Part shown: one piece after another, positions 34,614-45,164 of the stretch
How the letters are laid out: every line of letters begins with the position of its first letter
Position numbering within the stretch: the first letter of the stretch is position 1
Source: Chenopodium formosanum
Taxonomy: Eukaryota > Streptophyta > Magnoliopsida > Caryophyllales > Amaranthaceae
NCBI GenBank assembly: GCA_024500155.1
Contig: CM044869.1
Span: forward strand, 38,689,398 to 38,753,397
Direction of reading: 5' to 3'
DNA length: 64,000 bases
Made by a program: the position numbers and the translations under genes
The notes under the pieces: model-generated
What the model saw: only the letters and a program-made list of their open reading frames with translations
Databases searched by the model: none
What the model was told of the DNA's origin: nothing

Positions 34614-36332
34614 TGTAGGCATCTTTCGAAGTGCGCCTACTTTAAAGCATGTTGTGAATATCCTTGGCACTCATAGGAAGTGGGAATTGACATAATACGA
34701 TTAGGGACAAATAAAGTAAGGAGCCGCCAACAAGTTTTTAAGGAACTTGTAAACCGTTCACGGATCATAAAAGGCAACCACAAATAAGGGACAACGATAG
34801 GCAACGAGATTGACCCATGAAGGTTACACCCCATTCATAATCCATGAGATTACTAACTCCATATGGTTCGGAACCATGAAAGGAGGATCGAGGATGATGG
34901 TACGAAGTGAGCCATGGAGTCACGTTCGCCGTATTGGCCTCTACTCGATTCTTGTAGTGAAAAGTGTTTCCTGCGATTTCAAAGGCAAACAAACAAAGAT
35001 TCAATTCGCTCCAAACTATTATTAGGCTAAATTGGTTGAATATTAATGCAGCATATAATTCTAAAATACCGTGATCACTTGAATTAATAACAAGATTAAC
35101 AAGGAACCTAAACCGGTTGTCCATATTATCTTATTAGGCGTGATTTTCAATTACATATTCCCTTTAACATGCAATATGGTGATCATAAATAAATAATAAG
35201 CATTAATATTGGAAGCAATTTACAATAAATCCAACAATATAAAATCGTTAGAAAAATAATAGAAATAAAAGGAACATAATTCTTACTTTGATTCTGTTTT
35301 CTTGCAACTATAAACTAATGAACGAGTTAGTAACTTCAAGGAAAATTAATCAAACAATAATTAAATTAAATTAAATTAAATAGAGTTGATTTAGGGCAAA
35401 ACCCTCAAACATTTCTACCTTTCACGCCTTGGTTTAAGGACAGAACCTCGAGTAAAGTATGGACTCCTTGGAGTGCTTGAAGAGGGAATTTTGAAAGAAC
35501 AAAGGTAGGCTAGTGTTTAGGCTAGAGCATAGAAGAGAGAAAAAGAGAATTAATTGATGCCCCGTACATCGGAAATGAGGGGGTATTTATAGGGAAAATG
35601 AGTAGAGGGAACACACGGAACCCTAAAAAGATAAAAACCCTAAAAAATAACACCGCGACACGGCAGAGGACACCGTGACACGGTGCCAGACACCGTCAGA
35701 CAAGGAAAACTCCCTTGACACGGTGGAAAACAGAGTGACGCAGGAAATAATTAGGTTACGTGAGATAAAACGCGTGAAGGGTTTACGTGAAAAGGACACG
35801 GAGATGCCCCGTGTCACAGCACTGGCACCGTGTCACGGGAACTCACACCGTGGCGTGGTACTGAGTCCCGTGACGCGGTGCTTTTTGCCGTGACGCGGGA
35901 AACTGTGCGTCCATTTTTTCGTCTAAATTCATTTTTAACCTAATTTCATTCAGCCTTTTTAAGTGCCGATTGATAATTTAGGGCCATTTCTAATTTATTA
36001 TTTATTAATCGGGCCAAATATTAAATTAAATAAAATAAAAAGGTTTGGGCCAAAATAATAAAATAAAGAAAAATAAATAAAATAAAAAGGTTTAGGCCAA
36101 AATAATAAAATAAAGGAAAATAAATAAAATAAAAAGGTTTGGGCCAAAATTAAAAACAAATTATGCTTTGACTAAACATCAAGACTGATCCATGGATTAT
36201 TAAAACTGATTTTCAATTAAATACAATTTTTTAAGCACTCTCAGGATTAAAAACTGAACCCGACCAATAATGGCGGTGAAAGATTGTTCATCATCGGGTT
36301 TGGTTTTGGGGAGACATTTTTAGGTGTCTACA
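34614..36332 (-). repeat. 3' LTR of element B
   Basis: 1719 bp with TG...CA-type ends (plus strand tgtaggcatc ... gtgtctaca). Nearly identical to 52453-53943 over their shared length and about 2 kb in the solo relative at 18325-20324. TATA box (minus CCCTATAAATACCC) at 35582-35594; dyad array 35653-35905 directly upstream. The polypurine tract lies immediately right. Confidence 0.92.
35653..35905 (-). promoter_or_regulatory. 20-bp-period dyad array in U3 of element B
   Basis: Variants of CCGTGACACGG / CCGTGTCACGG begin at 35653, 35673, 35693, 35713 and, further on, 35809, 35828, 35848, 35868 and 35888. Spacing is 20 bp almost throughout, with an 11-bp conserved dyad and 9-bp variable spacers; the units in between are degenerate. 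It ends some 60 bp upstream of the TATA box on the minus strand. Confidence 0.8.
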
Positions 36333-36346
36333 AAAGCCCCCACTTT
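36333..36346 (-). other. Polypurine tract of element B
   Basis: Minus strand AAAGTGGGGGCTTT directly before the LTR start TGTAGACACC. Confidence 0.88.
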
Positions 36347-36529
36347 GACTGAGTTTGTAGAAACGTCAGTTACGAAAACGATAGTCAAAGTAGTCGATTG
36401 GGACGGAGAATGAGTTAAGACGTTCTGCGATCCTAAATCACTCTGTATACGCCGATACCTGCGGAAAAATATTAGTTCTACAGATTAAAGAGTAAAGGAA
36501 TAGAACGCTTATCTGACACTAGTGTATCG

Positions 36530-36965
36530 GTGACAAATGAGTTTGGTAGCTTCCTATGCTTGAAGGAATCCACCGGATGACGTTTTGCTGAAATATCTTC
36601 CATGCCTGAGGAAAGTCGACTGATGAACTTGGTAGATTTCTAAGCCTGAAGAAACCTACCGGATGATACTTTCCATGCTTGAGGAAATTCGACATATGAT
36701 TTTGGCGTTTTTCTATGCTTGAAGAAATCAACCGAATAATACTTTCCATGCTTGAGGAAAGCCGACTTGGCGGTTTTCTATACTTGAAGAAAAATCCACT
36801 GATAACGCTTTCCATGCTTGAAGAAAGCCGACTTGGCGATTTTCTATACTTGAAGAAAAATCCACCGATAACGCTTTCCATGCTTGAGGAAAGCCGACTT
36901 GGCAGTTTTCTATACTTGAAGAAAAATCCACCGATAACGCTTTCCATGCTTGAGGAAAACTGACA
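36530..36965. repeat. 66-bp tandem repeats near 3' LTR of element B
   Basis: ctttccatgc starts at 36742, 36808, 36874 and 36940, an exact 66-bp period; more degenerate units extend left to about 36530. Each unit consists of two related halves of about 33 bp (ccatgcttgaggaaa and ctatacttgaagaaa). Known biology: the 3' untranslated region of Tat/Ogre-type elements is variable and can seed satellite DNA. Confidence 0.9.
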
Positions 36966-37276
36966 ACTGATATAATCGCTGAAATTTGCAAGTGTATGAT
37001 GGTTCGATTATCCCCGAACGTGGGCCGCAGATGATTTACCTTCAAGTCGACTATCCGACTGTATTAGGCATTTAAAATGTCGAAAAATGCAACCCTAATG
37101 CTTGTTAGGGACAAACCGCTAATTTGGGAACCCTTTAAATACCAATTAGATTTTTCCGCACAATTCCGGTGAGAAAAATAACTGCCCAAAAGTTGCGGAA
37201 AATCATTCTAACTTAGTTAAAAATACCAAAAATATTCGCCAGGAGATTTAAAAAGCGTGCAGGACATAAAGGTGGG

Positions 37277-37722
37277 CACCGCGCCACGTGGACAAATCCC
37301 GCGACACGGTGCATCAATCCCGTCAGACGGTGGGCAACATCGTGACGCGGGATTCCCATTTCCCTGAAATATTAGTTGCTGCTCCCCATTTTCTTACTTC
37401 TCCTTTGCCATTTTCGTTCCTAATCTCCTTCTCCGTTCACCGCGCCACGGAGAGCAGCACCGTCGCCCGGAGAGCTCCATTTTCATTCCCAATCTCCTTC
37501 TCCGTTCACGGTGCCACAGAGAGAAGTACCATCACCCGGAGATCTCCACCGTGTCACAGCATCTGTTCCCGCTGCACGGTTGTTCTGAATCGCTGCTTTT
37601 TGCTTTAATTTGGTCGTTGTTGCTCGCCGCTGCTGTTTGAAGTCCACCGCTGCCGTCAGGTCTCACCGTGCCACGGGGTGGTTTCACCGTGGCGCGGCAT
37701 TAGACCACCGTGTCGCGGTGGT
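37277..37722 (+). promoter_or_regulatory. Dyad island upstream of antisense gene 1
   Basis: Further copies of the LTR core (cgcgccacgtgg, cgcgacacgg, ccgtgtcacag, ccgtgccacgg, ccgtggcgcgg, ccgtgtcgcgg), including a 69-bp duplication (aatctcc at 37422 and 37491). It lies just upstream of a probable 5' untranslated exon with a GTAAGT donor at 37845. I infer the promoter region of the antisense gene; no clear TATA box is seen right after it. Confidence 0.5.
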
Positions 37723-37739
37723 TGCGCTGATTGCACTGT

Positions 37740-40700
37740 AGCATTTCCGCGGTTTTTCGAGCTCTGGAGCTCAAACCTCCACCAAATTCGCTCCAATTTT
37801 TTGCTATTTTCCTCATTTTCGACTTTTTTACAAGAATCCATGTAAGTTTCCTTTGTTTTTTGTTTCAAATATTGTTGTAGAATGCCATCTTTGCATAAAA
37901 CCCTAAGAAAATCAAATTGGGGGTTTGTTATTTGAGCTTCTATGTCAAAATTCTTGCTATGGACTAACTTGTATATGAATGTATGTGTGTTTGTGAGCAA
38001 TTTGAGACCAAGTTTGTGTGATTTGGTAAAGAATTGAGTAAATCACCATTTTTTTGGTACTACTTGTGTGAAATGGTGTTCTTGTTGTTCATGTTATTTC
38101 TTTGTATTTGACATGGTGATATACTGGTTGTAGATCTTGTAAAACATGCCATGATGTGTCGATCTATTGTTCTTGTGCAATTTTGAAATATGCTCTGTTG
38201 TATGTACTACATTATCGTGGAGAACATAGTATCATGCAATTAGGAGAACTGTAGTATTAGTTTGTCATGGGGTAACTAAATACTAAAAATAATTTTATTA
38301 TTTTGCTAATTTTTAGCCTTGAGGTAAAATTTTGCGTATAATAGAAAATGCAACTTGAGGTAGCTGTTAAGCCGCTTTTGAATAAATAACTAAATAACTT
38401 AGGAAATGATGCTAAGCATTTAGATTTTTATATTTGTAATAGCATGCCTAGACAACGGGATCGCGATCTTTCTACTTGTGGCCGGCGTCAGGCTTTTCGG
38501 GAGGACACTCCCACGGTTCCTGAGGGCATGGACGACGATGCCCTAGAGACCGAGCCTCGCCCTTCTTCGAGTAGGGGTAGGTGGATTCCACCTCCGTGGA
38601 CACCAGACGAGTTGGTTTTCCGTCGTGAGAATCATGTTTCTCACTGTCCACTAGCTGGCATAGTCGATGACACGCTTCGCCATCATGGATCCGGAGCTGG
38701 AGATTTGATTCCCCGGCTATACAGGATTATCACGAGGGATCCTGTCACTAACTCCTTGTGGGAGTCTGCTGGTTTAGGAGATTTCTATTCAGCGGTCTTA
38801 GGATTTCGCATTCCCCGGGGTTGTGGCTCGACAGTTGTTCGTGCATTGTTGGAGTATTTCTGAGATACTACCAACACCTTTCACTTTGCTTGGGGGGAGA
38901 TGACAGTGACCCCTTTGGATTTTAGCATGATCAGCGGCTTACGCTTCACTGAGCGGGCCGTACGACATATTCCTGACCTCACTTGGGGGGCGGCTGAGGT
39001 AGCAGATTTGTTAGGTCCGGTCGTTCAGCATATCAGGACTCAGCCGTTTCCTTGAGGTAGTCCTAAGAGTGGGCGTTCAGAGTTGGCTTCTATTCTTGCC
39101 CATGGCTTTGACATGGCTGAGACGCACCCGAGCAGCGAGTGCGGATCTTTATTTTGATTCTCATTTCCGTGACTCTTTCTCTTGATAGGAGTTCACGCGC
39201 GCTCGTCTGCTACCTCCCTTCTTTAGTCAGAATCGGCGAGATAGGATCCTATAGTTAGGCCAGCCTTGGATATGCCGATCTACTCTCGTCGCTACGTCAT
39301 GGCTGTAGGCAGCTGAATGACCAGGCCTCTATCACTGTCTACGGCTTATGAAGAGTTGTAGAGGTGACGATCTTTCTTCTTTCTGTTTTGTTTTAACATG
39401 TTTACCTTACGTGCTTAGAGATTAATTTTCATTGCAGTTGTGGTTCTATGAGTACTTTACGAGATTGGCCCCTCGACGGCGTCGTGGAGCGGTCCATGAT
39501 TTCCCTGTCGGAGTCAGCTGGCGTGACCGAGGCGAGTCACGAGTGGAGTCCGTATCTACGCTGCGCGGGCTGCTGCGCCGAGGCACCTCTTCTGTTGGAG
39601 TAAGAATTGATTTTTCAGCATGTTATTCTCTACCTTGGTGTTATTTTTCGGCATTATTTGCAAATTTTTATGGTTTTCAGGTTGCTGTTGAGATCCAGTA
39701 TCGGCCTTGGGCTGGGATGACTGATCTTCCCGAGGCCTTGGAGCTTTCAGCGTGCCGTACTGTTTTTTTTGTACTGCACGCTTTGTTTGGTATCTTGGGG
39801 AGCGCGTTGTTCGTCGGCACAGCGCTGACCGCTTTGTGGTGCCTTTGCATCCACCGGAGTCGATGCTAGACTCACGTTTGCTTGGGGCGTTGATGAATAG
39901 GAAGGAGCGCTACACATTTCCTTGGCAGGAGCTTGTGCGTATGGGGGGCGATTATTCACATGATTTGCTTCCTTCTTTGGCTCCTCCGCCCCGTCTTCCC
40001 GAGGTATGATTTCTCTTGAGAATTTTGTTGCTAGTCTTTGTTTAAACCGTCGAGTAACCTGATTATTCGATCGTATTTTCAGACGACTACTCGTCATAGG
40101 GGGAAGATTGAGGTCCCATCTCAATCTGTCCGTTACCCGGGACCGATCGGTATTACTGAGGATTATATTGCTGATTCACCCTTTTTAATACCGCTTGTTA
40201 CTGATTTTTCTTTGTTCTCAGCCTACGCACTCGGACATGATGGGATTTATGAAGTTGGTTGATGCTTTGAAGTACTGCATCATCAAGCTTCGACGTGGTG
40301 CGAGTTGTCGGGGCGGTTTTGGCGATGTTCTTGAGGTATATTCACCTGTTTTCCCATATTTGCCATTTGTTCTATCTTGCACTATTGACATCTTTTCATC
40401 TTGTGTCTTTTAGGAACGACGGAGGTCTCGCTCGCGCTCGAGGCACAGAGACTCGGACAAGGGGGAGCTTAGTCGCCGCAAACGATCTCCTGAGGTTCGT
40501 TAGCATTCTCATTCTTAGCGGCAGCCTCGACCTTCTCAGTCGTTTCAGGAGGCTCAGTGGCAGCAGCCTCAGTCTTCTCAGCCATTCCAGCACATTCAGG
40601 ATCAGTGGTAGCGGCCTTCATCTTCCCAACCTTCGCAGCCTGAGTTCAGGCCAGTCATTACTCCTGTGGATCAAGGTTTATACTCAGTTCCATTGTCTGG

Positions 40701-40929
40701 GGCGTTTCCTCCACCGGTGCAGGGCCTATTTTTAGTTTCATTGTCTGGGATGATGCCTCCACCGACGCTTCCAACCTCTTGGAGTCAGCCTACACCATTT
40801 ACCAACTGGACAGGTCCTGCTTTGAGTTTGTCTTCTACTGGAGCTATGGGGACTAGTAGGGATACTACTCCTCCTACCCGGATGATGGAGGGAATCTTTG
40901 GTCCGCCGTTTCCGTATTCGCAGGCTTGA
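37740..40929 (+). pseudogene. Antisense gene 1 of element B: plant mobile domain protein, multi-exon
   Basis: Runs opposite to pol. An untranslated exon appears to end at a GTAAGT donor (37845), with an acceptor just before ATG 38444. The N-terminal exon (38444 on) leads to the plant mobile domain signature: GDFYSAVLGFRIPRG, then FHFAWGEMTVTPLDFSMISG and GLRF. A TGA at 38861 replaces the usual tryptophan, and a stop and frame loss follow near 39055. Later exons: QLWFYEYFTRLAPRRRRG (39436 on), EIQYRPWAGM (39680 on), RFVWYLGERVV, HPPESMLDSRLLGALM, then an Arg/Ser-rich segment (RRRSRSRSRHRDSD, near 40420) and a Gln/Pro-rich tail ending at 40929. Splice sites by eye: donors at 39598, 40003 and 40336; acceptors at 39680, 40081, 40221 and 40413. 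Introns lie in the antisense direction, so they are not spliced from genomic RNA. Role unknown; domesticated relatives are nuclear. Confidence 0.7.
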
Positions 40930-41577
40930 GATGACACTGATCCAAGCTCTTCTGGTTCTGGAGAGTTTTAACTGAGGGTTTTTATTATGTACTTTGATTG
41001 ATGACACTTGACACTGTTTATGCATCATGACTCACTTTGTATATTTTATTCATAGTTTATGCCTTTATTAGTGTTCGTATTAGTGTGTGCTTAAGACTCA
41101 TTGTGTGTGATTGTGTACTTATTAATGACGCGAACAAAAATCATAAGTAGAGAGTACCGACCTTCCCCAAAAGAAAAATGAAAATAAAGAGAAAAATGGA
41201 ACAAATTTTGTAATTGTCGGGACAAGTTTTACAATTTCTCCAAAAGAAAATAAAAATGGGGTAAATTTTACAATTTCCCCAAAAATAAAATAAAATAAAA
41301 AGAAAAATGGGACAAGTTTACAACCTCCCCAAAATAAAAGGAAATAAAAATAAAAATGGGATAAGTTTTACAACTTCCCAAAATAACAATAAACAAAAGA
41401 AAATGGGACAAGTTTTACAACCTCCCCAAAAGGAAAAATAAAAATAAAAACAAAATAAAAAGGGAGAATTTTATTAGGAATAAAATTCTCGAAAAATAAG
41501 ATTGGAAGATAAACGATGAAGGAAAAAAATAAAAATCCGGATAAAAATGGGTAAAGGATAAAAATATGAAAACGCGT

Positions 41578-41690
41578 GGGCACCGCAACACGGCAGTAAA
41601 TACCGTGTCATGGCAAAATATGCCGTGACGCGGCACAAATTCCCGTGACACGGTAGGATTTCCCATGTCACGGTGCGCGTGTTCAGCAGC
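41578..41690 (+). promoter_or_regulatory. Dyad island upstream of antisense gene 2
   Basis: Copies of the core (ccgcaacacgg, ccgtgtcatgg, ccgtgacgcgg, ccgtgacacgg, catgtcacgg) about 20 bp apart. A plus-strand TATA box (ctataaaatagg, 41745-41756) follows about 55 bp downstream, with the gene's ATG at 41823. The island-then-TATA order matches the LTR promoter. Confidence 0.65.
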
Positions 41691-41744
41691 GGTGTAGTCT
41701 GCGCGCATAAAAAGATAGATTTTAAGTGTTTCCGAGCGTTTTGA

Positions 41745-41756
41745 CTATAAAATAGG
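41745..41756 (+). promoter_or_regulatory. TATA box of antisense gene 2
   Basis: ctataaaatagg, 67 bp before the ATG at 41823 and downstream of a dyad island on the same strand. Confidence 0.6.
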
Positions 41757-41822
41757 ACCAGTTTATCGTGATATGCATAATTACGAAACATAAAATAATT
41801 AGAATTTCATATTTCAATAATA

Positions 41823-43249
41823 ATGTCTCAGAATTTTGATAATACATTGCGCGACTGGTCTTATTCTTTGACCAATGCTGACAAAAGAGGGTTGGAATTG
41901 TTTCATGTCAGAGGCTTATTAGCCTTAAGGCATGTAGCAATTGAACATGATTTTCTTAGGGCAGCTTTAGATTATTGGAGTCCAGAAACTCATTGTTTCA
42001 AATTTGATTATGATGAAATTTGTCCCCTGCCGAAGGAATTTGGTGCCATCTTTGGTTTTCCTGCCAGAAATCTCGTTGCAATGCCTACCCTACGTGAGTA
42101 TTATTACCAAGACTTTGAACGCCATCTGAATCTGACAGATCCAAATTTAAATAAAATTGTGTGTGGTAATGAAGTAGATTTAGAAAATCCTGTAAACTTG
42201 TACTTCAATCGTCCTGTCTCTGAGTCTTATCATGTATACCGTAGAAGGGCTTATATTTTTTGCATGTTTAGCAAGCTTTTATTTGCAAACGGTAGGGTAG
42301 GACATGCTTGTTTAGCGTCTGTGCTGGAACATGTTGAATCTGGGAGATCTCCTATGCCTACTTGCCTTGGAGAAACTTTGCGTGGCCTTGACGAAGCAAA
42401 AACTGACCGGAAAGCCATCAGGAAGGGCTCTCTAGTACTGTTGCAGGTAAAAACGCGCTCCAATTAGCCCCCGTGACACATAGATGGCACCGTGTCACGG
42501 TGTTTGTCTGTCGTGACACGGTGCATTCTGCCGTGTCACGGTGCATTCTTCCGTGTCACGGTGGTGTTCTGCCCCTTGGACTGATTTTTTTTTTCAGATT
42601 TGGTTGATGGAGCGTTTAGAACTCTTTGAAGCCCCCGACGATATTGAAAAATATGGTCCCAATGATCTGGTCCGTAGGAAGAAGAATTACTCTACGAACA
42701 TGTCATATGAAGATTGGAAGGTCTTCTTTGCAATATGGACTTGAACAAGTAGTTCCACGCTATAACGATAGCCCACCTGAGGTATCGTTGCATGAAAGTA
42801 ATGTTCACAAGTACGAGAATTATTGGATTGGAAGTCCTTTGTGGACCGTTTCTGCGAGTAACCAAGCTCCTCCTCCCTTATCTAGTGCATACAAGGCATG
42901 GTTGAATCCTAGAAGTAGAAGGGATCGAGTCGGATCACGCAACTTTGATGTGAAGGGACATCTTGGAAGTAAGAAGGCGCCTCCTAAAGATCGTCTAGGT
43001 CCGAGAACACAAGGAATGGAGTTTAAGACTCCTATAATGCCTAAAAAGAAAAATCATGTGAAAGGAAATGGTAAGGAAAAGATGGTTTATAGAGAGAAGC
43101 AATCGAAGAATTCTAAGAAAAGTGAAAGGGGTGAGAGTTCAACTAGAGGTGTGACAGTTCGGGCTACAAAAGACACATTAATGGTGAAGGCCGACCTAGT
43201 TGAAAAAGAGAAGGAGGTTCCTAAAGTGAATATTGCTTTAAATTTTTAA
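41823..43249 (+). pseudogene. Antisense gene 2 of element B, two exons
   Basis: ATG 41823. Exon 1 encodes about 208 residues: DYWSPETHCFKFDYDEICPL, FGFPARNLVAMP, then YRRRAYIFCMFSKLLFANG and SPMPTCLGETLRGLD. The GTAAAA donor at 42448 and the ttttttttttcag acceptor ending at 42597 define an intron; exon 2 continues IWLMERLELFEAP. A one-base shift near 42740 breaks exon 2, which then encodes a Lys/Glu-rich, probably disordered tail to 43249. The layout resembles uncharacterised plant-genome proteins with a plant-mobile-domain-like or transposon-associated domain; I cannot name the family firmly. It converges with pol, which ends at 44084 on the other strand. Confidence 0.65.
42472..42562 (+). 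promoter_or_regulatory. Dyad array inside the intron of antisense gene 2
   Basis: Five cores start at 42472, 42491, 42512, 42532 and 42552 (spacing 19, 21, 20, 20). Four match CCGTGTCACGG or TCGTGACACGG fully; the first is partial. The array is wholly within the 150-bp intron. Confidence 0.8.
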
Positions 43250-43351
43250 ACTTTTTAAATAAGGCGCATGATGCCAATAATTGTAGTCACATTTATTTCA
43301 ATAATAGCACATTTATTTTCGCCTTAAATAAAAATTACAATGATTCTTTTT

Positions 43352-43355
43352 TTTA

Positions 43356-43397
<42 letters not shown>
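43352..43397. repeat. ATT microsatellite
   Basis: About 15 uninterrupted att/tta units between antisense gene 2 and the motif island. Confidence 0.9.
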
Positions 43398-43491
43398 CCG
43401 AGTCAAGAAGTCGGACGCAATGGAAGAATAATAACGATCGTCGAACAAATATTCATAAAACAATAACAGGATTTGCAAAGTCTGGCGTTTG

Positions 43492-43905
43492 TCGTGCCAC
43501 GGAAAAATCTGCCGTATCACGCCGGGAAATACCGTGACGCAAGGAATGTTTGTTGTATTTATTGTTGCTGGAAATTTTATCGTGGCACGGTGAAAATTGT
43601 CGTGACACGGTAACAACTCCCGCGGCGCGGTGGATGCTGACGTGGCACGGCACCCCTTTTTTTTTTGAAATCCACCGTGCCATGGTGGACACTGCCGTGA
43701 CACGGTAAACATTCCCACGACGCGGTGAATGTGACGTGTCACGGGATTTCTTTCTTTTTTTTTTGAAAATCCACCGTGCCACCACGGTGGACACTATCGT
43801 GACATGGTAAACATTCCCGCGGCGCGGTGGATGTGACGTGTCACGGGATTTCATTTTTTTTTTGCCGTGCCACGGGGTAGCCTGTCGTGCGACGGTGGTT
43901 GCTGA
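43492..43905. promoter_or_regulatory. Large dyad array between the convergent gene ends
   Basis: Cores start at 43492, 43512, 43532, then 43580, 43600, 43620 and 43640, strictly 20 bp apart within runs. A later part (43670-43860) contains a duplicated segment with ttttttttt and ccaccgtgcca words. It lies between the 3' ends of antisense gene 2 and pol, so it is not obviously a promoter for either. It might act in both directions or be a passive expansion. Confidence 0.75.
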
Positions 43906-44083
43906 GCTGGCGCAATGTATGATTTTCTTGATTTTAGCTCCGTTTTGTTGTCTTGTGTGTTTACTTGGTCGACGGAGAAGGATTTTACTTTTTAAAGTGG
44001 TCGGGCCCCCTTGAGGGGTTGCCTACGTATCCTTAAAAGGAATCAGGCCAAACGTAGCTCTATCGGGTCATGAACCCATGCGA

Positions 44084-45164
44084 CTAGGCATAAAATTTCT
44101 TGAGTTGATCTAAGTTGGTTAAATTGTGGAAACCGTTGCCATCCATGTCTACCAATTGTGCCGCTCCGCCAGACAAAATGGATTTAATAATGTATGGACC
44201 TGACCAGTTTGGTCTAAATTTTCCCCTTGGATCTAACACATTTTTGCGAAGTGCCTTGAGCACCAAATCGCCTTCCTTGATATTTCTAGTCTTGACTTTT
44301 TTATTGAAATGTCGCGCCATACGTTGTTGGTAGGTTTGGACATGATGCAAAGCTGCCAAGCGTTTTTCGTCAAGTAAGACTAGTTCATCATATCTTGCTC
44401 TAATCCAGTCAACTTCATCTAGTTGGCTTTCTAACGCGATTTGGAGAGAAAGGATTTCGAGCTCTATTGGTTGTACATCTTCAACTCCATAGACTAAAGA
44501 GAAAGGGGTGGCCCCCGTTGATGTAACGGAGGTTTGATAACCCCAAAGGGCGAAGTGTAGCTTACTTGGCCAATCTTTGTAATTTTCCGTCATCTTTTCA
44601 ATGATAGTTTTCACATTTTTGTTGGCTGACTCAACTGCACCATTTGTTTGTGGCCTGTAAGGTGATGATCTGTGATGCTTGATATGATATTTCTTTAATA
44701 GTTCTACACACTCGGCTTGGAAATGCGTTCCATTATCACTGATCATTTCATGAGGTACCCCATAGCGGCATATGATATTTTTCTCAATGAATTGAGCTAC
44801 ATGTTTTGCTGTTAGCTTAGCATATGTGGTAGCTTCGACCCATTTAGTGAAGTAGTCGATCGCTACAAGGATGACTTCATGTCCCCCTTGTCCTGGTGGC
44901 GTTATCTTTCCAATGATGTCGACACCCCAAGTAGAGAAAGGCCATGGAGAAGTATATGTGTAGAGAAGCGAAGGTGGATCGTGCTGCAAATTTGCATAGA
45001 CTTGACACTTCATACATTTCTTGACGTATTCATGATAGTCTCTCTCCATAGTAGTCTAATAATAACCTTGGCGTTGAATCTTTTGGACTAACATCTTAGC
45101 ATTCATATGCGTTCCACATATTCCGACATGAAGGTTTTCCATGGTTTTGTGTGCTTCTTTCTTA
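44084..45164 (-). pseudogene. Integrase of element B
   Basis: Zinc-binding part: ENLHVGICGTHMNAKML with the two histidines, then CMKCQVYAN. Core: WGVDIIGKI (D), EMISDNGTHFQ (D), TNGAVESANKNVK (E). C-terminal part: FNKKVKTRNIKEGDLVL and FRPNWSGPYII, ending at 44084. One TAG at 45056-45058 (Y-Y-stop-T-T-M, where relatives have tryptophan) lies between the zinc region and the core. Otherwise open. Performs cDNA integration. Confidence 0.9.

Noticed and set aside
36519..36963. Open frames with repeated SRLSSSMES-type units on both strands
   Set aside because: The 66-bp period is a multiple of three, so the tandem repeat stays open in several frames; it is not evidence for a protein.
42472..42562. 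CRISPR-like layout (short palindromic repeats with variable spacers)
   Set aside because: Core and spacers are far too short (11 and 9 bp), the sequence is a plant nuclear retrotransposon, and no cas-like gene exists.
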